Origin: Melastoma dodecandrum
Taxonomy: Eukaryota; Streptophyta; Magnoliopsida; Myrtales; Melastomataceae
Direction of reading: 5' to 3'
DNA: 64,000 bases
NCBI GenBank assembly: GCA_029817715.1
Contig: JARUPY010000533.1
Coordinates: forward strand, 2,934,001-2,998,000
Both the position numbers and the translations under genes were made by a program. Under the pieces are notes generated by a model. That model was not told where the DNA came from, did not search any database, and saw nothing but the letters and a program-made list of their open reading frames with translations. The first letter of the stretch is position 1; each line of letters opens with the position of its first letter. Below, piece by piece: positions 21,301 to 34,300 of the stretch.

Positions 21301-23330
21301 GGGAGTATTTGTACTTTAATCAGTACTTCCTTATTTGCAAAAATGAGTTACATGAGCTCACTCATTTAGCCCTTGTCGCATGTTGACGAAGGCGTGGGTG
21401 GCAGGGTGGTAAAGTTTCGAGCCAAAGCCTTGAAACAGTTTTGAGCCAAAGCTTCAAAATATCCTTCGTTGTCAACAAAACGATGATCTACATGAAAGGG
21501 AGTATTCGTTCTTCAACTAATACTTTCTCTGCAGAACAGGTTACATGAGCTTACTTGTTTTTCCCTTCGGCTTGTCTCATAGGTACATGAACATCCTAAG
21601 CAGACGACGAAGGCGAGGGTGGTAGGGTGGAAACGTTTCGATCCAAAGTTTCGAAACAGCCTTCGTTGGTAAAACAATGATGACGACAACACGAGAACAA
21701 TCCTATGACAAATCTCCGAGCGATCCTGAGGCAAATCCTCGACCGATCCTGGGACAAATCTCCGAGTGATCATGGACATATCTCCGAGCGACTCTAGGGC
21801 ATATCTCCAAGCAATCCTAGGACCAGACTGAGCAATCTTAGATAACTCTCAGTTGACAAAATGGCAAATAACATGAAAGGGAGTATATGTTCCTTAACAA
21901 ATGCTTTCTTTACAAAACAGGTTACACGAACTTACTTGTTTTGCCCTTCGGCTTGTCTCATAGGCACATAAACAACCTAGGCAGACGAGAAGATACAACA
22001 ACATCCTATCATGCCAATCAAGACAACTTTCGAATCAAAGCTTCGAAACAACACTCATGATCAACAAGACAACAAGACAACAAATTACATGAAAATACAT
22101 GAGCGTCTTAAGCAGACAACAAAGACAAACGATGAAGTTTCAAAACAACGCTTCAGAACAATCTTCGTCAGCAAACTTCTTTATATCCCCAGGGAGTCAA
22201 TTGGGGCAAAGAACATTGACAATACACATGAAAAGGGAGAATCATACAAATATTACTCTCTTCATCAAGCTAAGTGAAATTACATGAGCTCATTTCGCTT
22301 ACGTCCTTTGTCTCGTGGGCAGGTACAAGAGCTCCTCACACGTATGGTGCAAAACTCCTATGACAAAGGCGAGGGTGGCAGGGTGGCAAAGCTTCAAGCC
22401 AAAGTCTTGTAGCAATTTCGTCAAACCTTCGATTCCATCGGACGAAGATGCAATGACGAAACCATACAAAAAAAGGAAGTGCAAAAATTCTACTTCACTT
22501 TTCTTACAAATGAAGTTACACGAGCAAACTTCATTCTTACTCTAACAGAAACAAGTTACAAGAACTTCCTTGTTTCTAGCCATCTGTTTGATAGGTACAT
22601 GAGCATCCTTACACAACAGACATCAAGCTTGTAGCAATTTCGTCGAACCTTCGATTCCACCGAACGAAGACGCAACGATGAAATCATGCAAAAGGGAAGT
22701 ATCAAAACTCTACTTCGCCTTTCATACAAATGAAATGACATGAACAAATTTCATTCTTACTTTGAAAGAAAACAAGTTACATGAGCTCACTTGTTGTCTG
22801 TCCTTTGCCTAACATAGGTGCATGAACATCCTATATTATGGACAAAGGCGCGGGCGGTTGGGTGGAAAATTTCGAACCAAAGCTTCGAAAGTGCCTTTGT
22901 CATCACCAAAGATGATCATACCGAAAGGGAGTATCATCTACACTGCTCTCTAACAAAATTTCTTATATTTCCCCAGATGGATTCGTATCTCCGTTTCCCA
23001 GCTAGAGTCCTGCCTTCGTTTAAGCTGGAGTTGATTACATGCATCGCATTCCTCAACAAGAATCGAACATACAAGCATATTCTTCCAGAACTATCACTGA
23101 GACAGACATATCTATCTCATCTCCCCAGCGGCTACTTCATTTCATTGTTATCTCCCCTAAGCGAGAGTCGAAGTACATGAGCTAACTTCGTCTCTGTCCG
23201 TTGTCAACTGTGTAGGCACATGGACATCCACACGGTACGGTACAAACTCCTAGGCAACGGCGAGGGTGGTCGGGTGGAAGCCGTTTGATTCTAATATCAA
23301 ATAACATGACTGGGGCATGAAAGTGCAAAC
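21295..23330 (+). repeat. Tandem 3' UTR repeats of element 1
   Basis: About seven diverged units recur at irregular 200-400 bp spacing. Each combines GGGAGTATTCGTTC, a TTACATGAGCTCACTTGTT phrase, GGTACATGAACATCCT and GGCGAGGGTGGCAGGGTGG followed by a TTTCGAGCCAAAG/TTTCGAAACA stem-like pair. GGGAGTAT starts lie near 21301, 21500, 21881 and 22926, with degenerate forms near 22228, 22464 and 22693. Tat-lineage elements are known for hypervariable, tandemly repeated 3' UTRs. Confidence 0.75.
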
Positions 23331-24709
23331 ACTTTCCCCCCTCAAAGTTTGCACAAGAGCACTACGGAGGTTTGAGTATCTAAACCTAGTCATTTCCTAA
23401 ACATTCGTGTGCTCATTTGCATATAATTTAAAATTATCTTCAATAAAAATGCTTCTGAGCGAGAGTGGAGAAGGCAAGCCTATCCCTAAACACTTACCGA
23501 GAAAGATGAGCGCAAACACAGTAAGGATTCATACCTAAGCATTCAGGCGGATAACGAATCCTTTGACAAAAGATGCTCTAAACCGGGATGAAATCGAGCA
23601 TTTCTTCTCTATCCAAAACACAAAACATTGACCATTGCTAACCCCTTCCGAGCCAAAGTCGAAGTTTCTATATACGTTACTCCCACTGAGTCTAAGGACC
23701 GCCTCACATTGAGGTTAAAGGAGAACTTGTAGCTAGAAACCGGAAGCAACGGACCACAGAGGCGACACTTCCTCAAGGTTCAAGCGAAGAGGTACCATCA
23801 ACAGACGTGCTTGCCAGTTGACTTGTACCCAGGGACAAAAACATCCACCAATTCTGCAAGACGTACAAATCGTCAAAGAGTCCAAAGCAGCTCTAAAAAG
23901 ATGAACGGGGATGAAAATGGGGCAAATCCTCATATACCATCAAGAAATATAAATCCTCAAAGAGTCCAAGGCGTCTCCAACAAAGCAAAGAAAAAGAAAT
24001 AAAATGGGACAAATCCCTGCATGAAAGCGAAGAAAGAACAAAATCAGCGCAAAGACCAAGGTCGTCAAAAGCAAAGCGCAAAAAAAGAAAATAAAAGAGC
24101 AAATTAAAGCACCAGGGCCGACATGAAAGGCCGCAAAAGCGAAGGTGCTATCTCCCGGAGAAAACAAGGACAAGACGCTCCCCAAAACAGATTTCCAAAG
24201 ATGGAGAATTCGCTTGGACGGTGGATCGACCATCAATCCCCAACGGCGCGTCTCAACGGGCCTGCTGTCTGGTAGATGGAAATTTGCTTGAATGGTGGAA
24301 CTTCTACGATTCAGTAGCTTTCGATGAGGTCCTTAAACTTTTTCTTTCAAACAACTGATTTAAACCTTCAATCCAAATGCCTTATGCCAAACCCACATTA
24401 TAACCTGAGTAAAGTCTCCTTTGACCGGTAAATGAGCATCCATGTCAAAGGAATTCTGAAATCCAACTGAAATGGCTATCAGAAATGAGAGTGAAACACG
24501 AGAGGAATTAACAAACCTTCTTTGCATTCGCTTGGAAACATGATTTCAAAGGAAAACAAAATGAAGCATGATGTGCATGTACATTTAGCTGTTTTTGTTT
24601 TTGTTGCGACTAACGATTTTCTTGATGAGCTTCTATGACACATGTCAACCAAGAATAATTTGAGGTATTCCTGATATCCTTGTGAGAAAATTTTTCCAGA
24701 TTCCCTCAC

Positions 24710-24723
24710 AAGGAGGGGCAAAC
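24710..24723 (+). other. Polypurine tract of element 1
   Basis: AAGGAGGGGCAAAC lies directly before the 3' LTR and is identical in element 2. It is the expected plus-strand priming site. Confidence 0.75.
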
Positions 24724-27700
24724 TGTAATACCCCAAATTATTATTTCCCGTTTGACTTCGTCCGTTGGATTTAATTTGCAAAGTTAAGATTCGACCATAG
24801 GATGAAAACAAATAAAACATGAGGAACAATCTTGATATTTTTATTGATAGCGGAGCCGTGAACCATTTACAGATTCTCCTGCTAATATTGGTTTCTAGCT
24901 CCTTTACAACAGGAAATTCGGGAACAAACTTGAACATTACACAGATCAGACAATACACTAAATCGGCATACAACAGAACGGCTGCACTTTGAACTTCATG
25001 AAGCCCACCGAGCGCATCAGCAAGTCAGTCGCCGCTGCAACGACACGCCAGCGCTCCTGCAACGACACGCCAGCGACCTGCAGCGAGCCAACACTTCACA
25101 GCAATGAACTAATGTCTCGTAGCCGCACCGGCGTATTTCGCTGCAGCTACAACTGATGCAAATGCCACAAACGCAGCGTCAGTTACGAACGACTGGCTGC
25201 GTAGACTCCCACAAGCTAAAGTGGAGACCAAGAGGCACCAGTCGCAGTAGAATACCTTGCAACCAACGCCGCTGCAATATGCTCCAAACATCTGCTTTCA
25301 GGCAACCAGCCACAGTCAAGTCGGCTGCCGTCTCCAACCCCCGATGAAGTCAGCAAACTTCGGTTTACAAGCATGCACAATCCATGTTGCAGCAGCCACA
25401 TCAACAGCATCAATCTCAGGCACAACATCAAATGCAAGGCGATGGTACAAACCTACTGACATCCTAGGCACGGCCACAGCCACAGCCACAACAATCCCAG
25501 CATGCTCAGGCTCAACTTACCTGACCATCACCCTCGCACGCAGCCAGCAGCCACTACAATTCTGGCAAAGTCGGCAACCAAGTGTCCCCCGATCCCACCA
25601 ACCGAGCTGCCCATCCTCTGCCCGACAGCGATTCAATTTCATTTACCAAAAATCAAACTCAGCCTAAACCAAGGAGGTCGAGCAAGACAAAGAAAAACAA
25701 CCCAAATCAAGAGCCCAAAGTAGCTCAGCCACAAAGCAAGCCCACAACGCACCCAAACCCATTTCATTTCTTCCCGACAAAAATCTTACAGCAAATCATA
25801 ATTCCCCCAAAAAAGGAAGTGACAACACCTCTTCTTCAACCTCTGATCCACACCTGGCCAAGGAATTTCGGCAAAATCGGATCTGCAATGAAGATATCCT
25901 GACGACCTCAACACAAGAAAAGATAAAACTTACTAGTGTCATCATTCACCTGGATGGCTAGTGGACAACTTGCGTCCAACGGGGGAAACGGCAGAAGATA
26001 GCCTCCTGCATCCCCCAGCTTTCCAAACGAGAGAAGGGGGGAGGGCACACTCCTAGACCGACGTTTTCTGCAGGGATGATCGAAGTCACTCGGCCCAAGG
26101 CGCCATCACTTCACCGTGGGAAGATAAGAGGGGGGGTGCTGGCACTCTTCGCGAGGAGGAGGGGGGGGCAACCTCATCGTCTATCCCGTTATCTCCTGCG
26201 ACCTCCTCGCCAAGGTAAGAGGAAGAACACGTCAACGGGGACCCCCTCGCTGACCAACCAAGACAGAACAGTCAACAACGGTAGCAGGGACAGCAAAGGA
26301 CATGTCATACCTCAAGTCACAGCCTCGACATCGCAGCTCCCCGACGTTGGCGGAAGAGGCAGCGGGCAGCCCCAAAGCGACTCCCTTCTCCAACTCCCCT
26401 CCACTGGCAGCCTCATAATGGCGCACTCAGTCGTCCCAGACTTGGCCACAACAGAAGCAGACTCAGGTACGGCGGCTGCGGGTCTACCCCCTGGCGTCGA
26501 GCTCACAGCATCACCCTCCTCCCGGCATTCCAGCTCCACGGCGACAGCGAAACCAACTCCTCCCTCGGCATCAGCCTCTCCCGGCACCACCCATGACGGC
26601 GGTTCAGCCTCCCCCGCCGCCCCCAAGCTCCAGTCCTAAGCCAGCAGCAGCGACGGCAACTCCACCTACTCCGGCGACCTCCAACTCCCTGGCGACTTTG
26701 CTCTCCTCGACGCTCCTAGCCCCAAGACGGCTCTCCCATCTCAATGCTCCGATCTCCCAGGACCAGCTCGGCGCACCCAGACAAACCCAGCTCCGGATCT
26801 GCTCCAGCAGCGGCGGATCCTCCTCTCCCGGCGTCTCCAAGTTCCCGCAGCGGCGGATCGACTCTCCCCTGGCGTCCCCAAAGCCCGTGGTGGCAGCCCT
26901 CCGCTTCCTCCCGGCGAGCCCAGACCTCATGGTGGTAGACCCACCTCTTCCCGGCGCTCCAGGACCGGCGGCGAGTCCTCTTCACGCCTCTCCGGGACCG
27001 GCAACAACGATCCCCCTCCTTGACATCCTCGGATCCCCACGTTTCCGGCGAACCAAAGCATACCCCGGACGAACCTACAGCGACTCCAAGTGGCCGCGAC
27101 TCCCGAAGACTTGTACCCTCGGTAAATCTGGTGTTTCGGGGCAGAACCTCTTCTTCATGCGACATCTTGGCAATCTCGGGAGCTCTCCTTCCGCCACTTC
27201 ACTTTGGCTTTGCGTGGGTCTCGCTGCAAAAGAGATGGGACACCAATCATAAAGGTAAAAACACTTTTATCTATTTTTATTTATTATCGTTATTTCGCCT
27301 GAATGGCCATTCATCTGAATCAATCGTTTGCCTTGTTTCTCTAAGTACTATTCATCTTTTGACATTTTGACTTTTGATGGGAAACGATCCATTTGAAATT
27401 TCAATTAAACACGTCTGTTTTTTTTTGTTTTGTTTATCAAAGTTTTAAATTCTTTACGAGATTAGTACATTACCTTTATTCTTATTACTTTACATAAAAC
27501 TAACATGTTAAGAATGTTATTAACCACTTCTTTATTTTTCTTTGCATGTACACTGAGCATGCAACTTCGGAAGACCAAATTCAAACTTTCGAAGATCACA
27601 TGAAGGCGCGTGTATCAAACCGCGTGGTTCTACCCCGGCCTAAAAACCGCGGGCTTGAAGAGTAAAGCGGCCCCAAACTTCACTAAAGGCACAAAGGGGA

Positions 27701-28437
27701 GGTGCGGGCCTTCCCGAATTTTTATTCAATCACTTGTAACGGATTGCGTGCCCAAGTGCATAGGCCCGCAATCACCGCCCCTTCCCCGCCCTTTTCATCT
27801 AAATTATTGTCCGTGGTTGCGGTTGTGTTTAGGCTTTAGGATTGAACGTCGCATGTGAGTTTTTAACTCAACCAACCTAAATTTGGGTCCAACGCCCGTT
27901 AAAACGTCGATAAGAGTCCGGCCCACTCCCGGATCGGGTCCAACACCCGTCAATCAAAAGTAACTTTTTGGATAAATCGCTACCCTTTTCGCATGTGGTA
28001 AAATATTAAGGTTAGTAAATAGGAATCCCCGAAATCAGAACTCTGATTTTTTCGACTTAAAATCATATTTTTTTCAAAACTAAGTCGGTGGTGACTCCAA
28101 ACATGTTTCCAAAGCTAAAACTAAACCCCACAACCCCTTTTTCGGAGCCATTTTGGATGGGTAACGGCGATACGAGCCGCTTCCTGGATCCTCCCGGAAT
28201 TTCCCAAGCGAGGTCTTAACGCAGCCTTTCGCTCGTCGCCTTCAAGGACTGGAGACGGTCGGCGAAACGCCCCGCAGATCCGCTCGGGAACCAAGGGAGG
28301 ATTCAACCCGATGCCCTTCCGCAGCGTCTGACGCTCGAGTCGCGACGCCGACCGGATTGGGCCTCGGGGGAGCGGGCCCGGATCCTCGGGTTGCCCAAAC
28401 CACCAGCGCGCGTGCTAGGCCGGAGGGCGCGCGTACA
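24724..28437 (+). repeat. 3' LTR of element 1 (3,714 bp)
   Basis: Partner of 15736-19435. It matches along its full length with substitutions and small indels concentrated in the first 1.6 kb and the last 1.1 kb. Its end GCGCGTACA is followed by the target-site duplication ATTAA. Confidence 0.9.
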
Positions 28438-28442
28438 ATTAA

Positions 28443-29202
28443 TTTGGGATTTACTAGCATTGATCAAACGCACGGTAGATGGAAATGGGATTACCCAGAA
28501 AAAATAAAATAAAACGCACACAAAATAAAATGAAAAATGCCTTAAAAAATACCAACATGTTTTGTACCTCGTCTTAACATAAAGAGGGGGAGGGCATCCC
28601 AAGATCTAATAATTTACGCGCGTCTGACATTGAAGTTTTTTGAAAGGGGAACTCGCCGAGCCCTCGGCACCGAGACAAGTTTGCCTTGCGCCACATGACG
28701 AGGTTGTCACCGCTTCCTCCGGGAGCCCCGAAGCCCACCGCGGGCTGGGGTGTCCGCGTCCATAATCCTGGGGATGAGGTGGATGGGAAACCGAAAGAAG
28801 AAGAGGAGTCCAGGGGGAATCAAATGGCGAATAGCCGGAGGAATGTGAATGGGAATGTTAAGAGTCTTGTAGAGGGGATGAGGGGGGGACAAGTCATAGA
28901 GCCGACAGATATTTGGTGGGGGAATTTTGCTATTGGACAGATTCATTGAACCTGGTCGTGATTGGGGTGCTTTTCCATCGCCTTCTCTGTCCGTCTCAAA
29001 AAGTTTCATATATTTTCCATAATCAATTAATTTTTTGTTACATTAACTAGCTGGAAAGTTCTCTAATATGTTTCACCTAATTCCTTTTCCTTACCTAAAA
29101 TGCACGATTTTCTGTCCCGACCGAAACTCTGAACCCCCCCCCCCCCAAAAAAAAAAAAAAAAATCTCAAAAAGCCACAGCCCATCGCCGGATGTGTGCAG
29201 AA
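28443..29202. other. Spacer between element 1 and the ADT gene
   Basis: It presumably contains the ADT 3' UTR on the minus strand. A run of Cs followed by a run of As lies at about 29133-29162. No further gene is supported; short open frames at 28686-28949 and 28707-29009 have no recognisable features. Confidence 0.45.
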
Positions 29203-31332
29203 CTACACGTTCGAATCCATGGGATAGCAACCGAGCACTCGGAGAAAGGTCGCAAAGTCCTGCATCGAAATCGGTTAAGGTATGGTCAGCATCGCCCCCG
29301 ATGATTCGAATCAACATCACAACATGACTGACGACGATTGAGCGTTAGGAACCGAAGATGCCAAAAACAAGCAAGGAAGTGAGGAACCTGCAAATGCGCG
29401 AGAGCGTTTTGTGCACGGGGCTCGGCCATGGAGGCCTCGAAATCGATGAAGAATAAGTAGTCAAAGTACCTATACCGGCAGAACCCAGATTCAGATCTAG
29501 GCGTAGCGAAAATTCTAACGCAAAACATCACAGAGATACGAAGTTTGAATAAGGGCGATCGACTAAGCTTACTTGGCAGATCCAGAGTTGGAATCATCCA
29601 CCACTCTCACCGGTTGCATCATCTGTGGCCGGCTTTCTATCTGTTCACATATCGATTATATCTGAGAAGCCAAAGAGTTTAACCGTGGCATGTAACCAAG
29701 CACCAATTTGCCTTGCAGCTATTTTTACCTTCATCAAGTTGATGTCTCTCAATGCGAACACGGCTAAGGCCTTGAACAAGATGCCTGGACCTTCATTCAA
29801 AGTGAATACAATACTCGTCTGAAGACGACAGAACCCCAAATTAAGCAAAAAACAAAAACGAAAACAAAAGGCGTCTCGCCGCTCCAAAGGCCAATACAGA
29901 GAACGGGCATTCCACCTTAAAGGATTTATTAGCTTTAGTAGGCATGATGGGTTCTCGAGCCAGAATAAGATAACGAGTCATGTTGCCGAAGTCATCCTGT
30001 GAGAGTTGTAGGGAGCAGAAATTGGTATATGTCTAAGGATGCAATTGACCGTAAGGAATGAACTACCTGGATCCTTTCAGAAAGTATGTTCAGCCCGTAT
30101 ATTTCGGCTGCTCGAACACTCGCGACAACTCCAGCATCTCTAAGCTTATTTTTCGCTACATGCTGGACCACAAAGTTGATTCAGTGACATTTATCCTACA
30201 ATAGATGGATAAGCTACCAGAAATCTTTTTTGCATACCTGTGCTGCAGTAGCTGTATCATCCACATTTTCTCTGGCTACGCCCAGCTTTGTAAGTGTGCC
30301 ATCGCTTAGTTCTAGTGCCTGACAAAAGCGAGAATATGATTGCAAAATCCTAGAGAAATTAGACAGTGGAGTCCGAGGATCCGTATTTACCTGCCAGTGG
30401 CTTAAAACACGTTTTAATTGATCCATGCTAACGCCAGGAAGAGCTAGAAGGCAAAGCTTGGTCGTCAACTGAACCTCCCCCACTATGTGAAGCCTATGCC
30501 GGAGGAGCAAGTCATAGTTACGATGGACACTACCCCCGGAGGAATTTTCAATGGGGAGTACGGCTTTATCAGCTAGCCAAAGCTCGACGGCCTGCAAAAA
30601 CAGCAGAGGCACGATTAACTTAGGTAGCCAATGACCTTTTGGTGAAGGAGACAATGTGAGGGGTCGATGCTGAACCTTGAAAGCATCTTCAAACTCGTCG
30701 CAAGGAACAGTCTTGCAATCGGGGTAGGCCTTGAATGCAGCCTCCTCAGTGAACGAACCAGGCAAACCCTGTTTCAACCCAGTAATTGAACTCAGCTTGT
30801 GAGTTTCGATAATATAATAGCCTACGCACAGAGAGATATGAAAATGGATGCACACCCGGAACGACACCCGTATCTTCGGTCCATTATCCGGAGAGGAAGA
30901 ACGATCGCATACGCTCAGAGGTCCTGCAGTTTTGGATCACCCAAGGAATCAATGCACCCTGATTCAGGCCTAAACAAAAGCTCGACATACCAAAAAGCAC
31001 ACGACACGATCTCCACGTGCGCGGAGACAAACTCGACTAGAAAAAGGATCATTCATTAAACCAACAACAGAAACCATCCGTCACAAACGACAAAGTAGAA
31101 CCACGTCGAATCACCCACTGGAAAGAGCTCGTCGACTCGAGTCCTTGCACTGCTTATTGGCGATGATCAGGCTCCCCGTCAGATCATCATCGTCAGCGGA
31201 GATCCTAAGCGACTCCACCGGGGAGCCCCTGCAAACCGCCAGGACGCGGTTAGAGGGGGAGCCGTGGGGGAGACAAAAAGATCGAGCTGGTAAAACGGGG
31301 GCACTAAAAACAGCGGAATTGCAAGGAGCCAT
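29203..31332 (-). CDS. ADT: Arogenate/prephenate dehydratase, plastid
   Basis: This enzyme converts arogenate (or prephenate) by decarboxylation and dehydration in plastids, the last step to phenylalanine. Eleven exons, 5' to 3': 31332-31119, 30923-30856, 30768-30676, 30591-30391, 30318-30238, 30162-30067, 29996-29916, 29818-29729, 29640-29573, 29469-29388, 29259-29203; all joints keep frame and give 376 residues, as in intron-containing ADT1/ADT2 types. Residues 1 to about 70 look like a transit peptide. The catalytic domain shows ENSSGGS (140-146) and NMTRY (256-260, usually TRF). The C-terminal ACT regulatory domain (about 281-370) has [19 protein letters not shown] and ESRP (310-313), expected to bind phenylalanine. 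SHWQ at 189-192 replaces the usual SHPQ. Exon 1 donor and start (in-frame Mets lie upstream) are the least certain parts. Confidence 0.9.
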
Positions 31333-31339
31333 GAGAGTC

Positions 31340-34300
31340 TTGGGAGGGGGGAGTTTGTCAAGAAACATATCTTTGACATGGGGCAAGTCAGGTTTGTTGT
31401 GGGTGGTTTGGGGAGTAGGTGGGTGGGGGAGGATTGACCGCACATCCCTGAATTCCATGTTTTTGGAGCATTTGATTCAGTCAATCCAATTCTCCTTCCG
31501 CGACGACGACGTGTAATTAATTATACATGTATAACTGGATTCTCCGCCAGTTACTTCCGGCTAGGAGATAGCAATCCCCACGGAACTTTGTTGGCATGGC
31601 ACCACACTGTATAAAAAACCAAACCAAATTAAATTAAAAAAACCGCGATAAATGTCGTGGTGTTAACGTTTACATTAGCATTATATGCGTTTGGGTTTGA
31701 AACATCTCTGTGGCTGGTGATTCAAAGCCTGACAGGGGTGTTATCAAAATTTTTATGCGAAAGATGATAATTTCATGTGGGAGGGTGCCGTCAGATGACT
31801 GACTGGTTTGGGTTTTTGTCAATAATGAGGGAAAAAAGAAATGTGTCAGGTGAGGTGGGCTGTCTGTCAGGTAAGCCCACTATTTTTCGACCTGCAAATT
31901 TTTAGTGTCAGCGTCCACCCCACAAAACCCATTTATTGAGGAGGAGGACCAAGAGCCTTTATTCTTATTTTATTATATAGGCCTATCTACTTGATATTTT
32001 TATTATTATGATTATTGATACCCACCACCTGATTGATGCCTTGCTCTTTCATTTCTTTGGTTTTTTGCATAATTGGAAAATCTACGAAGCATTTCTTAAC
32101 TGCGGTGAGAAATGTCTACTTAAATTGAAAAATGTCCGGCTACAGAGAACGAATAAATCTAATAAAACATGATGGAGGGATAAAATTGCCTCCACCGTTG
32201 TGATTTTTGAACCCGGGGCCCGATCAAGACAAAGAAAATTAGTGAAGGCTAATTATTAGATCTGACATAATGCGATGCACCCACTAATTAGTAATCAATG
32301 ATTTAAACACCAACTCATATTCAATTTCGTATTCAGACATCTTTTTATAGTAATACAGATAGTCGTCTTTATCTAATAATAATAATAATAATAATAACTA
32401 TCTGTCCATCAAATAAAAAATGGCGGATGCAGGAGTACTTTTTTTTCCCACGTAATATATTTTCATTCTTTCCATCATCATTATTATTTTAGTTTGGTGG
32501 GAAGTTTTAAAATGGGACTCTGAGTGGATCATCGACTCAATGAGTGTGTTAGAGTTGGAGCAGGTAAGGCCTTTTTGTCCATCCTCTCACAAATAAAGCA
32601 CTAGTTTATTATTTATTCCGTAATCGCCTACGAGAAAGGAAAAGTTCCTCGTAATTAAGGAAATTTCCATCCCAATTTTATCTGCATATGATATGACCAC
32701 CATATGAATAAAAATAGACTAGACTTCTCGAAGAGAAATGTCATAATTGGGAGTGGGGGTCGCTCACGTTTATATAGTTTGTGGGATTTTATGGAAATAT
32801 TTTGTTAGAAAACAAATTGATGAACAAAGTATGATGACACGTTTCGAGCAATTATTCAGAGATGTCGCTGTTAACACAGTTTTTAAGTTGTACAAGAAAA
32901 CTACAATAATCACCGAGCCAACCCTCAACCAACCCACCTCTTGCCATTACTTCATGCTCGTTTTTCCTTGTCAATCAAACTTGCACGTAAGTTTTGCTTC
33001 TTCCTATAAGATTTGACATTAAACCCTCGTTCTAAATCGATAGCCTTACGGCTTTAATTATTAGTAGATTGTTGACTTTATTCAGATTCTCTAATTAAAT
33101 TTATTTATAGAACGTAATAATTTATTTAACACACGCTTCAACCATTTGGTTATGTATGTACTCTTGGCTATGGCTAGGAAGTCGTCGTTATTTTATTTTA
33201 TCATTCTTTAATATTGATATGTTTTAGCTAAAAATTAGGCGAAATCTCGATGGAAAGGGTAAGAGGAAGCCGCCATCGATATAAGGCACGACTCTGCAAC
33301 GCAAGAACGCAAAAACTCCATTCGACCAAGGAAAACAGGAGGCTCCTTTCACTTGTTCTCCCTTTCTTTTCCGCGCCTTCTTTCTCTCCTCCTGTTTCGG
33401 CCGAGTAATGCGCTCATCGAGGTCGAAGATATTACCTAGGAGGCAAAATCTTTCGATGACGAGAGTAGGGACATGAAAGTAAAGCGTGGGCGGAAGATGT
33501 TGGCGCGCCTCAATCTCATGGCCGCGGTTAATCGGGACGGGATCATTAATCGCGTTCCATTTGATTGAGCCGCGTCAATATCTCCTCCCTGTTTCTTCCT
33601 CGGTCGCTTCACATTTCCGTTCCCCACCGGTATGTTTTGTATCTCTTCTCCTTAGCCAACCGTCTTACACACAAACCCTAGGTAACACATATATTAGCGC
33701 CTCCCAGTTCATCGAGGGGTGTACTTCGTATCTTCGCCGAAACTAGGTTTTCTCCCGATTAGATTCATGGATCGTGCCGATCACCTGAGGAACGGGGACG
33801 CCTCCGGATTACTAGGGTTTTTAGTTAAGGACACTTTAAGAAGAAGGCGGGTTATGATGGTGTTGGAGGGGGTGATTGATTGATGGATGGGGCGATGGCA
33901 TTTTTTTTTTTTGGGGTAAAGATAATGGAAGCAGACAAGAACAAAAGCTTGGGAAGAAGAAGCTGATTAATTAGTAAGGTAGGTGAGAAAACCGGTGATG
34001 GGTCTGCTTTCTTTCCATTCATTCAATCCCCCCTCCCCCCCAAACGATAACTCCCACATAACCATTGAAAATGACCATTTAAAAAATAGGGTTTTTGCTA
34101 ACAATGTGGATGAAATCAGAGATGAGGGGGTGACATTTGGGAAAGTAACGTAAATTTCAGGCAGTTACGTAATCCATCCTACCAAACCAAGCAAGACCGT
34201 TTCCTGATTGTACTTATGGGATGGAATCGGGTCGAGATCATGACGAGGATGGTGTGTGTAAGGAAATAGAGATATGGTTAGGTTGGGGGTGGGGAGGGTG

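Larger units (their letters stand above)
15736..28437 (+). mobile_element. Non-autonomous Tat/Ogre-like LTR retrotransposon (element 1)
   Basis: A complete LTR element of 12,702 bp flanked by the 5-bp target-site duplication ATTAA (15731-15735 and 28438-28442). The order is 5' LTR, primer-binding site, about 5.3 kb internal region, polypurine tract, 3' LTR. Both LTRs begin TGTAATACCCC and end GCGTACA. The internal region has no gag, protease, reverse transcriptase or RNase H frame. Only shreds of an integrase C-terminus remain (20971-21300), followed by a repeat-rich 3' untranslated region. Long LTRs, this primer-binding site and a tandemly repeated 3' UTR are features I associate with the Tat/Ogre lineage of Ty3/gypsy. 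Mobility would need proteins from a relative. LTR differences show that it is older than element 2. Confidence 0.9.

Noticed and set aside
21295..23330. CRISPR-like or satellite array
   Set aside because: Units are long, diverged and irregularly spaced, and the array lies inside an LTR element between the integrase end and the polypurine tract.
15736..28437. An autonomous retrotransposon
   Set aside because: No gag, protease, reverse transcriptase or RNase H motif was found in the internal region of either element.
29207..29218. tRNA B-box-like GTTCGAATCC
   Set aside because: It is part of the last ADT exon, and no cloverleaf surrounds it.
33767..33884. Frame starting MDRADHLRNG as first exon of a gene
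   Set aside because: A leader-like context exists, but I could not find following exons or a known family.
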